Below, one piece after another: positions 24,013 through 36,490 of a DNA stretch of 64,000 nucleotides. The DNA is taken from assembly GCF_021134715.1 (NCBI RefSeq), contig NC_060028.1, forward strand, positions 7,028,501 through 7,092,500, written 5' to 3'. Source of the stretch: Daphnia pulex (taxonomy: Eukaryota; Arthropoda; Branchiopoda; Diplostraca; Daphniidae). The translations under genes were made by a program, and so were the position numbers. Under the pieces are notes generated by a model, which saw only the letters and a program-made list of their open reading frames with translations, had not been told where the DNA came from and ran no database searches. Numbering within the stretch: the stretch's first letter is position 1; the number at the start of each line of letters is the position of its first letter.

Positions 24013-25706
24013 ATGCCTAAAGTGAAGACAGTCATCTCACTTTCATCACAGTGTATTAACCGTATTAAGAGCAGTTTAATAATTTACTATTTTCCAATTA
24101 ACTCGAAACTTTTAAAAACATGGAGGGGCAGGCCATTGTCCATCCAGCAAAGGACTGACACCGAGCCCGACATCAATCCTTTTCAAAGAATACGTAAGTT
24201 ACGATGATGCCAATGATATTTATTTCATTGATCAATCCTAATTAAATTTTACAATTAAACTCACGTATATTTAAACTGATGGAACATCTCTAGCCACGGT
24301 TCTTTCGGAGGCCATCATTCAGTCTCTTTGTATTCGCAAGTATTTGAAGGCCGTGAAACAGTACAACATCACGTTTCTCATTACAACCGAACTTCAAAAA
24401 TTAAACGCTCCTAGTTACCACTATGATTATAAACAATTTTTGAATTTTTTCCCCAAACTTGAAAGACTGCAAGTATTAGTCTTGTGTTATTCAAATATTG
24501 GCAATGCTGGTTTGAAACTTATAGGGACTTGGTGCAAAAATTTGAGGTATTCAAAATTTGTCCTTATTTCGATTTTTTCTTGAGGTGACGTATAATTAGA
24601 TCCTATTGCTGTTTGTTTGGTTTTTTTCTTAAATTTTTAATAGGATATTGGATGTAAATTCATGCAGTAAGTTGACGGACACTGGCATTGAATGGTTAGT
24701 TCTCAAACCAACCGAACTGGGTAAGACCCTTCAAGAATTGTTGGTGAACTGCGCTACTGTAACCAAAAGAGGAATAAAAATGGCTCTACAGAATTTTCCG
24801 GCTTTACAGGTTGTCGAAAATGACAATATTTTTGATGCCTTATTAGAGGAAGTGGTTCTGTCATCGTCGCTAGCTCAACCACACATTTTAAATACTTCTT
24901 TCGCTCGTCTAACAATTCTCCCTGCTGGAGAATATAGAAACGGTCAACTGGAGTTGGTGATGCAATATTGCCCTTTGCTTTTCGATATCGGTATTATTGT
25001 TAAGGAGGGATTAACAGACACTGATCTGTTGAGCTTAACGAAGATGAAGAACTTACAGATACTCAAATTCATGTTGCATCCGTCCTCAACTGGACAAGAA
25101 ATAACCTTTGACAAGGGCCTTGCTCCAGTGCTAAAGGTAATCGGGAGGTCGTTAAAAGTCCTAGACATCTCGTACTTTGAATTCGTTGACATTTGGACCG
25201 TCGTCAGGTTTTGTCCCAATTTAATTTCCTTGACGTTCGACAATCAATGCCCAAGTTTAAGTGCCTTGTCTGAAAACGAAATTATTAATAGAGAACGCAA
25301 TGAAAAAGGGCGGGTTATTTTAGAAGATCTTAAGGTTCTGCGATGCGGCTTCAACCTTTCAAATGACATTCTGTTTGATTTATTATCTTGTCCTTTACTA
25401 GAGATGGTTGACATTTCATTTTGTGACGCGCTCACTGACGATTTGTTACAAGAAGTCTTGGCAATTGGCTTCTTAAAAAATCTTAATTTACTACATTTAG
25501 AATCCTGTCATTTAGTGACAAAGCAGGGACTAGATGCACTAGTGTTGAATGACAATCTTCTTGAACGAATAAGTTTGTTTTTTTGTAGAAAAATAACCCA
25601 TCAAAATGTTCTTGATTGGCACAGCATCGCTCGTCAAAAAAATTGGAAATTACGTTTAGATTATGAGAATTTGGATTCTAAACCTATTAGTTTAATTTTT
25701 GCGTAA
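24013..25706 (+). CDS. Leucine-rich-repeat protein, AMN1/F-box-LRR-like, function unknown
   Basis: Three exons: 24013-24193, 24294-24546, 24644-25706; phases close to 498 aa. Cysteine-type LRRs appear in the C-terminal half, for example LEMVDISFCDALTDDLLQEV and LLHLESCHLVTKQGLDALV, and earlier LQVLVLCYSNIGNAGLKLIG. These resemble repeats in F-box/LRR substrate receptors and AMN1. The N-terminal region (MPKVKTVISLSSQCINRIK, then INPFQRIPTVLSEAIIQSL) has no clear F-box. It may act as an adaptor for ubiquitination or another protein-binding scaffold; that is inference. The start at 24013 is chosen as the nearest in-frame ATG to the conserved-looking part; the frame is open further upstream to 23887. 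It resembles a lineage-expanded family rather than a named orthologue. Confidence 0.8.
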
Positions 25707-25762
25707 ATTTAGGCTTCTAAAATAATGCACAGCGCATATGCAGAGACGTATTTATAACGCAC

Positions 25763-25812
25763 TTCCCTGAGAGATTTACCTTGGTAATGATGGAAGGCTA
25801 TGCCATGGTTAT
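25763..25812. repeat. Inverted repeat arm right of the LRR gene
   Basis: Imperfect reverse complement of 23407-23456; see that entry. It starts about 57 bases after the LRR stop codon, so it lies in the presumed 3' UTR. Confidence 0.7.
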
Positions 25813-28290
25813 GGGCCCCAAACTGTTTATTGAGTTGTTCGTTTTCATCGGTAGGGACTTTCTTTTTTCAACTTTATCTAAATACGCTCCGGAAGAGAAT
25901 ATTACTTATCGGTAATTAGTGCTGGATTACATACTGTGTATACCATTTTTTTTTTAATACTGGATTATCACCATAATTTTCTTTATCTCCCTGAATGGCT
26001 GAATACATACATTTTACACAAACTAATCGCTGTAGTGTACAACCGGTTCCACAATTCGTTTGTATTTTGTAACAGATATTACAGAGCTGTTCTTCAGAAA
26101 CTTGCGGAATTAAACCATATATCTGGACTATTATATAGACTGCGTGTTGTTTGCTGAACCTTCTAAAAGAAATTTTACGATGTGCAAACGAGCCATTATA
26201 AATAATCCCTACTCGAATATCCCGAACACGCAATCAAGTTTAATCTTTTTAAAAGGTTTAGGGCGAGGAAGTTTTTGTATCGTTGGGAATCAATAAAGTT
26301 TTTCATAAATTAATAAATAAATTTCCCATTTCAATTAATTTCATGCAAACACGAACTATATACCGATGTGATGAATATTAATAACACTAATTTACAAATA
26401 AATATTGTGATTACAAATTGTTTATTAACATTCTCACTTTCGTGGACAGTTACGCTGTTAAGATTAGAACATGCACTTCTCATTTGACTAATTCATTTAT
26501 CTTCTAAATTTAGAGTATATTTATTTAGAGTAATCGTATTTACTGTTTGCCTAAGTTAAATAGTAGCCCATTGGCTTTTTTTTTACAGGCTAATCGATTA
26601 AAAGCAGGTAATAAAGGACTACTGTTAAGTGAGGCTCACCTGTATGGTATATCTGATGAAAGAATCCCAGAGTTCATATCTGGCTACTAACCAGTTGCTA
26701 TCTAGCCTGTGCCGGAAATGACAAGAACTGAACTTGAAAAGAATTAGGTAAACCGGATAGAAGATAGCTCTTCCACTGGAATGATTGAATGGAACAGGAT
26801 TATTGGAATATCAGCAATACTTTTTCCGCAATAAATGGCGATGTCACGCACCGTTGGATTTATTGTAGCAAATTGTGATTGGAATGAAAAGTACTCCCGC
26901 AAATTGAGTGTGACAATTTCCAATCTTATTGTATATCGTAAACAATAGCTGAATGAGTATAGGCGTTTCCTGTCGACAAACTTCATCGGGTGTGGTGGAG
27001 GGGAAAGCAGCTTTCCCGAACAATAGCAACAATACAGGAATTGCGTGATCGTCGGTCGTTGTCCGCGGAGAAAATGTGAACAAACAGAATCTAAACTCAA
27101 TTGCCGCTACGTGTACAATACGTGACTTGCACGCTTTCGCTTCATCCCAACTTTCAATTAATCGGTTGAAATTAATCATCTGGTTTACAAGGAAGAAGAG
27201 CGAATCAATCGGTTTATGGTTAAATCATCAATTTGATTTTCGAAAAATCGAAAAATTCTGACTTTCATAAATTTTCGCTATTCTAGCGCATATTATATAA
27301 CTGTGAATACGTAAGAGGAAAATAGAAGCTTAAAAGTCTGAAACCCGCACCACGGTACCAAGCAACTATAACTAAACAAATTACCTTCTTCCAACTGTAC
27401 AACTAATTGCCTAGTTAACCAGATTTATTTCTCCGCTGACGATTACTTTGCAACATCGAACCGGTTTGAACGTTTTTTTGCAGAAGCCAAGCATGGACAG
27501 ATAACGTTATTCTTACAATCGTTCTAATTGTACTGCAAGGGAATATTTCCACAGCATATGTTCGCTCAAGAAGAATGTTAACATAAACATTTTCCAGATT
27601 CAGGAAGAAAGAAAAAACTGGCTCTACTTCCTATGTATATTCCAGATCATGCGCTTTGTTCTCCTTGTGGCTTGTGTACGTTAGAGGTCAAACCCGCGAC
27701 ATGAATTTTGATATTTTAGGTTGCATCATTGTTTGCAATAAATTCAGAAAAAAGGTTATACTGTAGCTAATTAAAATTAACTGTATTATTCCAACACAAA
27801 GATGTAAGACTATCAAAATGATTTGTGTATACTTAATTCACTGTGTTAGAGTGTATAATTGGTATTGGCAAAAATTACTGAAATAGTCACCACGCACCAA
27901 CAAAAATTCAAATACTTTTTTAGGAAGTCGAACATCATTATTCGCATAAGGGAATCGTCTACTACATCAAACCGTCGACGAAATAAAATATTTACACTTT
28001 TATATTTGAAATCTGACATCCATCATCTGACATCCATCATCTTGAGAGCCCATAGTTCAAACGACAACGACTGAGACAAATGTCGGTTGGCGACAGTATA
28101 AATGAGAGGGAAATGTACAGATAAGGGAAGAATACTAGACGGTTTATGAAGAGAAATCTTGAGAACAGGACCCCCAATAAACTAGGGTCCTTTCGAAAAA
28201 GGAACTTTAGTGGTTGTGTTTTAACATTTGCCTATGATAGCTTCTCTTCCGGCACACAAACGGGAAGAAAGCGAGTCGATAATTGATGGC
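25813..28290. other. Intergenic stretch between LRR gene and LPMO gene (tail to tail)
   Basis: An AATAAA at about 26291 may end the LRR transcript. Short frames occur on both strands (such as minus 26744-27100) without recognisable domains. A 13-base tandem CTGACATCCATCAT lies at 28014-28041. No gene is seen. Confidence 0.45.
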
Positions 28291-31200
28291 TCACGCCGAG
28301 CTCGAATTATTCTCTTCAACGTCACCGGACGCGGTCGGACTGACACCGTCTCGTGGCACTGAAACGCCATTGATGGTGACATCCAGCGGTTCGCTGATTG
28401 TCAAAGACAATAGACGGAGATCGCCAGTTCGACGGATTGCGCGCGGCGGAACCGGCGGTTTGATATCTCCCGAATTGGATAGCTGCGGAGGCTCTTGCTG
28501 GGCGAAAACGGAAGCGGGAAGCTTGAGCGGTGCTTTTCGTTCGGACGGATTCACTCGACTTCGCAAATGTCGACACTGCTCGCCGATGAAATCCTTGACG
28601 ATCTGGTGAAAGTAGTAGAAATACAAAATGGTGCCGCTGATGCAGACGATGGCGAAGAGCAGCGTGGCCAAAGTGATGATGATTCCGATGTACGTTCCCG
28701 GATTGAAATAATTGGAATAATACACGGGTTGATCCCATTCGGGAGTCGTCGGTTTCCTTGTTGTCGTCGTCGTTGTTGTTGCCGTCGTTGTTGTCGATTC
28801 GGTTTGCACAGGTGATGTCGACGTCGTGGATGTAACAGATTGCGGCGTTTTGGTTGGTCGAGTGTATCTCGACGTAATAGTTCCTCTTGTTCTTGGTTTG
28901 AGAGTCGTCGATGTTGTCGTTTTCGGTGCAGTTGTAGTCGAATCGTGGGTGCCGTCTTCGGTAATTCTGATATCGGCGCATCCTACGTTTATGCAAATTT
29001 TTCTGTGAATTTACATTCATTTGATATAAATGTTATTGATGAATAGTTTACCGAAAAACTGCTCTTGAGGTCCGCATCCGACCTTCTCCGTTCCGTTAGG
29101 GCATTTGCCCCAGTTGTTGCCGGCGAAGTAGCGCCATTGCAAGACGCACTGGCTACACGTTAAACCCTCGGGTAATTTATAAGTTGAACGAAAGACGACA
29201 TTATTCCCTGCCCCTGGGAAATACCTGTGAAATCAATCCGTAAAAAATTGGAACATAACTCGCACGATTTCATGTGGAAAACAGAAACACGGACTTATTG
29301 TTTTCAAACTTTTCATTATTTCCTAAATGTATAGTTATTACGATGAGGCGTCAAGTGACGTGGTATATGGTATTCTACTATCGGTAACACACCCGGCAGC
29401 GAAAGAAATTTTGAAGGGAAAACGGTAATACTGTTCAATTGAAAATGAATTTAGGGAAATCGGTTCGTTTTCGTTAAACGCGAAGTCTTGTGGCGAGACT
29501 ATATGAAAGCTTGAGAATGTCACGCTCGTTAAATGGCCACGACTTTGCGATAAGCGGTGCTGCTGTCCACGCAAAATAGTTCAACGAAAAGAGGCCATCA
29601 CCAATTAAAAGCTCATCTCTCGTTTTTTTTTTTTTTTTTTGTGGCAATTTAATTAAGGAGAAAGAAAAAGATGCAACAGTACTGAAATTGTTCAAAGCTG
29701 CTGCGCCTGAAAATGATGACATTTTAAATTTTTTTTTTTTCACTTAGAAAGTGGAGAGAAGAAGAAGAAAAAAGAACCTCAATCGATTCGCATGATGAGT
29801 TGACGACATATATAAACAAAGCACGATATATGCCTACAGCGAAAGCCATTTTTGTTTTAGCCGTAAGGGCTTTTTGAAGAGTGAAATCATGTTCCAGCAT
29901 ATCAAATGTTGAAAATGATTTTCTTTAAAACTCGGGGAACAGTGGGAATATAAGATTAAAGTTACGAAACGGAAGGCGAAAGGTACTTTGGTGCGGTGAC
30001 TTAATTCACTAGAACCATGAGAATTTTTCAACGAAATTTTTTTTCAAGTGTTACCTGTAGCTATGGGCGTCGGCTCCTTCGATGGCAACCCTTTGCAGCA
30101 GGTGTCGGTCAAAACACTCGTCCGTTTCCGGCTGTTTAGCTAAATTGTGCTCACATATGCGGAACTCAAAGTAGCCCTGATGATTGGCCGTCAGCTCGAC
30201 TCCAATCTCGATGTCGGCGCTCATCTTGTAAGTCCGAACTACAACTCCCTGGCCGTAGCGGCCACCGTGCTCGTGCGCGCGAGGCTATAGAACCGTGAAA
30301 TAAAAATTTCCCATTCGTGAAAGAAATTCGGTAATAAAACAGAAAAAAAATAAGAAAAATAAAAAAGCCAAGAGGCCACAGTTCATCAGCATAATAATAC
30401 CGGATACGAAAGAATAACGAGAGAATTGAAGGAAAGAATAAAAAAAGAAGATGGATTGGATTTGTTTCCGCTTTCTATAACGCGCGGCTTGACTGCTTTC
30501 TTCGAATGTATACCAGACAGCAGACTACTAGGGGTGTAATAGAAGTCGGGAGTTCCGCCCGACGACGGATAAGGTTCAACGGAAGAAAAACACAAAATAA
30601 AAAAATTGATGGGGCATATAGTAGCTACTGTAAGCAACAAAACAACAAAATGATGTCACCGAATTTAACCAGCAATTGAGGCCAGAAAATAATTCTCTGC
30701 TGCTCTCAATTCCCGGCAGCAGTCTCACCGCCATAACAAGCCATTTCGACAGAGTCAAACACCCAAACAATAGATGGGAAATGTTGGGTGGTGATTCAGG
30801 GAACGGAGAGCGCTGGAAGGTGTTTATACAGTGAGCGCAGTGCGACTAGACCGCAAAGTTTTAAACGCAAGTGTTGAGAGAAGAAAAGGAAAAATAAGGA
30901 ATCTTTCACCTAAAATGGTGTGTGTGAACTTACCTGGGGCAGATCCCATGCGTCTCCGCACACTCCGCATTTACCGCCGTTACGCTGGTGTTGACGGTTC
31001 CATCCTCCGCAGTAAGCTTCACTGTCATTGTAATCTTTCTCCGTGGAAAAACCGTACCTACAACGATCATCAAAAGAATTTAATTGTCACTCAGAAACGT
31101 CTCCACTACTGGTTTATACAATTGAATTTCGACGACGTCGGCTATTATTCTTCCCCCAAAGTTTGGGAAATTGGAAAGCCGAATTACATAATAATAGACA

Positions 31201-31870
31201 TTCGCCACAATATAATCTCAGCCGTCTACAGATCACAGATCACAAGACTTAGTTAATTGTTTCCTACGTGAAAATATTTATACCGTAATGCAGCGCACCA
31301 TTCAATTGTAACGCTCAGATTTCACTGGCGAAAACCAATCGCCCCCTCTGAAATTCCATGGAATTAATCACCCAGAAATTTTAATCCCAGGCGAGGAATA
31401 TAAGAATCTCAACAATTTTAATCCTCCTACATTTATTTATCGCAGTACCTTATTAAAAATAATTCCTACTATGAACGGGAAAAACCTGTACTGAACATGT
31501 TGATCTAGTTTTTTTTTAAAAAGATTGTTTTTTTCTTGTACCACATCTGTAATCGACCCGTAAAAATCCAGTATGAATCCCACACATATAGACCACGCAG
31601 ATCAAGAACCTGAAGTGATAGATACAACGAAATAAGGAAACGGTGATATTCGTGACTATCGATTCTAAACGTCATGCTATCGACACATTACGGAAGTGGC
31701 AAGAAAAACAAAAGGCGGAAAACGTTATTTTACCTCCATGCGCTGGATCTTGACGGAGGCTCAACCAAGCGACCATGACCCTGCACTCGAGTGACCCCAA
31801 TAGACGATAGGCAGATCGCCAACAGCATTATTAACCAACGAAGATGAAAAGGAGGGTGATGTTCTTGCAT
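28291..31870 (-). CDS. AA15-family lytic polysaccharide monooxygenase, membrane-anchored
   Basis: Copper enzyme that oxidatively cleaves chitin or cellulose. Five exons in coding order: 31870-31734, 31057-30934, 30284-30055, 29224-29052, 28982-28291; phases close to 451 aa. A signal peptide (about 1-31, core LRWLIMLLAICLSSIGV) precedes His32 in HGRLVEPPSRSSAWRYGF; after cleavage this is the N-terminal His of the copper histidine brace. The second brace His lies in PRAHEHGGRYGQG (His91 or His93). The family pattern continues with VELTANHQGYFEFRIC, RYFPGAGNNVVFR, SQCVLQWRYFAGNNWGKCP and paired cysteines. Unlike simple secreted LPMOs, a Thr-rich mucin-like linker (about 225-300) leads to a transmembrane helix (about 319-346, YIGIIITLATLLFAIVCISG) and a cytoplasmic tail of about 105 residues containing PPVPPR. 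Substrate is not predictable from this reading. Confidence 0.93.
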
Positions 31871-33662
31871 TTTTGCTTCTCAACTGTATTTCCTGCTGGG
31901 CACACTCTTATAACCAGACGGACAATAATGCAGAAATGGCCAAGTTCTGCTGTTGCTGCTGTCGTCTCGTTCAGGTTTCCTTTTGGTGCGGTTTTTCACT
32001 GACGAACAACTCGGCAATCTGAATCCAGCACGTGTGTAAACATCACGCCAAATATAGGAAAAAAAAACAGATGCAGCAACACACACACACGCAACAGGCT
32101 CAGTTTTCCAATTCACGACCGATTCCAATTCTGTGCTGGATCTCCTTTTTCGACTCTACACGTTCACCGTGAATAAGAAACAAAGGCCAGCTAAAATAAA
32201 ATTTACTCTGCAGAGTTGATTTATGCCACTAAACGAACTCGAAAGTATTTTGATGTGCGTGAGTGATAATAACGTTCGCCTGACGGTTGTTTGCCAAAAA
32301 GAAAAAATGTCTTCTTTGTGTCGAGTCGATGCGGTCTGACTCGAGCCACAGTTCGCAACTGACTGAACAACTCCGCTCTCGTACATTCAGCTCTTGAGGA
32401 GGGATGACTAAGGTAGTACGTTCGTCCATTTTTTTGTGTGTTTGGTAGGAGGTAAGGAAAAGAATTTGGGCCGGCAGGTAACGTTTCCTTAGCCCTCGGG
32501 GCTTTTGTCAGAGCTTGAGAACTCATCCAGACAAGATTGGAGTGTTACAATGCCTATGGTGCCTGGTATACGTATGCGTACACTGCTTAATTTTAAAACC
32601 GTATTCATTTCAGTATAGCAACAACTGTGTAGTGTAGTGGCAGTTGAGTTGTTGTGTAGAGAGACTGGCAGGTTTTCACTAATGTACTTTTATGGCCTTG
32701 GGCTGTCCATTTGATTAGTTCCGATCGCCAGGTGCGTGTATATACGTACGTACGGCAGAAAATTCGCCCCGCCCAGTAGTGACGAATGAAACAATGATAT
32801 ATAAATTTGTATAGGTTAACAAGGCCGTTTTTCGATATTATTTTTAAAAGAAACGACCATATACCTTTGTTGTATGGCGTCTTTCGTTGTCTTGGTAACG
32901 GCTGGACTAGGTAATTGAAGCGTTGGGACAAGACAAGAATTTCAATAAGCACATAACTATGGGGACCAGCTTACTTAAAAGAAAAGATAATTCCGTGGGT
33001 AAATGCCCTTGAACGGGCATTACACCATAATACAACACTTCCATCTGTTTTCATTGACCTTAACTTTTACTACCTCTTTAAAATCCTAAATACAACAAAG
33101 AAAGAAAAAAGAATTTGAGAATTTCACTGTTTTACGATGGAATCATCTGGTCGTGGTCGCTATACTTACATGTTCAATACGAATAAACGCGGATAAATGT
33201 TTCCAAGTGTTACCTGACCACTTCCTCATAGAAACTAATAAAAACTTGTGGATTCGAAGCTGCTGATGCATATATGTATCGGAAGTATCAGATTTCTGGA
33301 AATAGCTGTAACAGTTATATTGCAGCAACCGGTACATCGCACAATTGCATATAGACTAAAAAAAGAAAGGCTATTTTAAAGTATTTATTTCGTTGTGGCT
33401 GTTTTGTAAACTTTACAAAATAATAAGTCAGTGACGACATCGAGTAACCTTCATAGTTTATTTTCGATCATGTGACCTTTTACTCATTACGTAGTCCTCG
33501 GAGAAATTGACAAATATCACGTTGTGAAAAATTTTATTTGACAATATTGTTTTAAATACACGGTAGATAAAAAATGTTGACCTTACTCCAAATTTCGATA
33601 CTAATCTTTGGCATATATAATCTTCTCACTGAATTAACGATCTGTCCATGATGTTAATCATT
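31871..33662. other. LPMO 5' region and lipocalin 3' region
   Basis: No further gene is supported. It holds the presumed promoter and leader of the LPMO gene (minus strand, directly above 31870) and the 3' UTR of the lipocalin. An ACACACACAC run is at 32081-32091. A minus-strand frame at 33143-33337 has no domain. Confidence 0.4.
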
Positions 33663-34566
33663 TTACCAACAACCTTCTTGTTGGACCGACAAGTATGGAA
33701 TAGCAAGAGGGTTCAAACCCAGTCCCTCTGCGATACAAAAATTAATTGGAATGGAATGATAAGAATTTCAAATTCACTTTTACGATTTAAAATAAGAATG
33801 TATGCATTTAAAAATACTCACCAGCGTAATCGACCATGGTCTGCAATTTGGTTGGTTCGATGGTAATGGTACGCGACATGAAATGAACGCAATATTCTTC
33901 GCCTCCCGTGACAGCTCGGCAATCGTATTCCATGGCAGTGTCTTGATCGATCCAGATTATGTTGTAATCAACACCACGAAGTAGAGGTGGAAATCGCTGG
34001 TTGAAATTACCCGGAACTTCGCCGGCGGTTAGAATACCTGCACACAACCAAATGCGCATTTTGTCGCCATTGTTATATAACATTATTTAATGTTATTTTT
34101 AATCAAGCGAAAATATACCATCAATAGAAGTGATGTTGGTGTTTTCTGGGGTGTACATTCTGCATTCGTAAGTGACTTCCGCGTCACCCCAAACGGGATA
34201 GTCGGACGTGATGGTTGTCTTGGTGCAAATGCAATCCTTTTGATATTCCGCTCCACCTGGCGTTTGGATCTATACACAAATGACACTGTGATATGCAATC
34301 GTGTTCTTTTCTCATATAAATCAAAGCGATACCGTTACAAAACTAAAAATCATTATTACGTACCCTTCCAACTTCGTACCACTCCCCGATGTAGGCTTCG
34401 TTCGTGTAATCTGGGGGCAGCGGTGGATGGACGCAAGCGCTGGCGCAACAAATGGTCACCAGCATTACCACCAACAACTTGAAATTTATAAACCAGCAAA
34501 AATTTAGATGTTAGGTTGATTTAATCAGCTTTAGTAGTAGCATCTGCTTACCTGTGAGAAATTCAT
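33663..34566 (-). CDS. ApoD-like lipocalin, secreted
   Basis: Small extracellular carrier of hydrophobic ligands. Five exons in coding order: 34566-34552, 34477-34364, 34269-34119, 34037-33822, 33727-33663; phases close to 186 aa. The signal peptide MNFSQ/LLVVMLVTICCASA is split by an intron after only five codons. The lipocalin signature G-x-W appears as AYIGEWYEVGR (Gly36, Trp38), followed by IQTPGGAEYQKDCICTK. Later strands include DYNIIWIDQDTAMEYDCRAV and the last exon EGLGLNPLAIPYL ends in a Cys near the C terminus. Cysteines at the usual disulfide positions are present. It resembles insect ApoD/Lazarillo proteins but exact orthology is not decided. GATA words upstream (for example AGATAAG at 34669-34675) would suit gut expression, which is inference. 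Confidence 0.88.
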
Positions 34567-34625
34567 GATGAATATGCGACGGAGAAACTGATTTGGGCAA
34601 TGACAAGACGATTGAAATGTTCGGG

Positions 34626-34634
34626 GTTTTTAAA
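34626..34634 (-). promoter_or_regulatory. Possible TATA-like element of the lipocalin gene
   Basis: The minus strand reads TTTAAAAAC about 60 bases before the lipocalin start codon, a plausible core-promoter distance with a short leader. Weak evidence. Confidence 0.3.
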
Positions 34635-36490
34635 GACCAGTTAATCATATGACGTACTTTGCTCACAGATAAGCGTATCAATCGTATTTATTACCTTCAT
34701 AGATTTTTGCTTATCGTTGTGGTTGTATTATAAGTTCACATTCAAACAATTTCAGTCAGAGAAATTGGAAAATGATTTCAGATTTACTCGTCGTTAAAGT
34801 TTTCACTTTCACTAGAGGATCCGACATGTTAAAACTCATCTTCGCTTCACAGCGTGCACTCACGCAAAGAAAGTATATGATCCCCACGCCTCATTGATAA
34901 GCGGGTTGATGCAAGTGAAGCTTCGAGACACTGTTGTTATATAAATGCAGGCGTGTCAAAGTATCATCGCATCATTCCAAAGGTTGACACTTTCTCTAAA
35001 AAAACAACAGACTACAAACGCCTTATCCCTCATTATATAAGAGTAAATCGTTTACCTAAACAGCCAAACGGTCTCTGCATGCCGATAACAATGACGCGCG
35101 ATGTACATTTTTTTTTTAATTCGGTTTAGATAAGACAGCGTGTCTCACGAGTAGGTAGGATTTTGTCGAATGTCGTACGCCACAATGTAGTAAAGTCGAG
35201 TAAAGTGAAATCAAATAGTTATGAGCTATTTTAAAGTAGGTTATACACTGTCAGGCAACCAAACTATTCAAATATAATCATTTTAGCACAGTTTTATCAC
35301 ATTTACAATTTTTAAGAGAGATGTTTTCTTTTGGGTTAGATTATAATATTGCTATGGGCGTTGCGGTGTATGCTAGACCAACGAGAATTCGAATTGTCGC
35401 GGTGCTATAGCCGCCGCACCCCTAATAACTGAAGCACCTAAATTGTTGCGCAAAAGTGATATATTAGTCTATGTGGTCGTCACTTTCTCAATCACAATCG
35501 TATTTCCATCAGATTTCCATCTACCAACAACATTCTATAATGAAGAAGAAAGGTGTTTTACATGAGTCAGTTGCAAAGAAAGCCGAAGAACATTCTCTTC
35601 CGTCGCAACTCCAGAAATTGTAACTGCGGAAACCGGAAGGCCCCACGGTGAAATAGCTTAATTTACCCATACGGAATCAAATCGTAAAAGTATTCTGCAA
35701 TAATGATTTTCTCATTGATGAGGTTTTACGAAGTCATCGCGTTCATTATGTAACATAAATAGGCAGCTGAAATACACATAGTTGACTGAATCAGTTTTAT
35801 GGTGTTGAACGCAATACCTTCTATATCTTATCGAATAACTTTATCAACTGCCGATGCCCTGGATTGATTCGAAAAATTAAACAATAGATATCTGAGAAAA
35901 CGACTAGTCATGATTGTTTATTTGCCCAAATTGAAGGCCGTTTGTGGGAAGCATCCAGTTTGTTGTGTTAGATCTAACAACGACCATATACGACAGGGTG
36001 AAAAACTGAAAACTGATTTTAAATGTCGAAATTTCGATGACACCCAATGAATATCGATTTCGTCACTGTACCAAGTACATACCAGTATGCTAGGATCATG
36101 TCATGTTCTTGAAAGAAGACTAGAAAAAGCAAAAGAATATTATTTGTTTCATAGAATTTGAATTCTCGATTAAATATCGATAATAAACAGGATCAATTAA
36201 TCATTTGGAAATTTTCAAAAACTTAAACCTGTTTGTTCGGAAACCTTTATTTATTCTAAAATTCGTATTCATGGTGAATGAAAAAATACATAAAGAATTG
36301 CAATTTAAAATAATCAGATTTAAAATTGCGAATGTAGAACTGTCGAAGGATGTTGTTTAGTATACAGTCGTATTTTTACACCGCGTAGTCTGCTTTACAC
36401 GTGTTGAGATACTTGTCAGTTTTGACTTACTACGTTGCTGCAGCATATCTAAATCTAACTATTCAAGAAACATTTTGACCGACATTTATC
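34635..36490. other. Intergenic region between the divergent lipocalin and EMG1 genes
   Basis: No gene is seen. A TATATAAA-type word at 34938-34945 and another ATATAA at 35034 look promoter-like on the plus strand, but no coding frame follows. The remainder is AT-rich. Confidence 0.4.

Noticed and set aside
28322-29020. Long minus-strand open frame (232 aa) overlapping the LPMO last exon
   Set aside because: It is a shifted-frame shadow of the repetitive ACA/ACG (Thr) coding stretch; the Thr-linker/TM frame joins correctly to the upstream LPMO exons.
30831-31256. Plus-strand open frame (141 aa)
   Set aside because: It overlaps LPMO exon 2 in antisense, has no domain, and no splice partners.
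33143-33337. Minus-strand frame downstream of the lipocalin, considered as its last exon
   Set aside because: Joining it gives an immediate stop; the exon at 33727-33663 closes the phase and supplies the conserved C-terminal Cys.
35540-35623. 27-codon frame starting MKKKGVLHESVAKKAEE
   Set aside because: Too short, no conservation known, no promoter link established.
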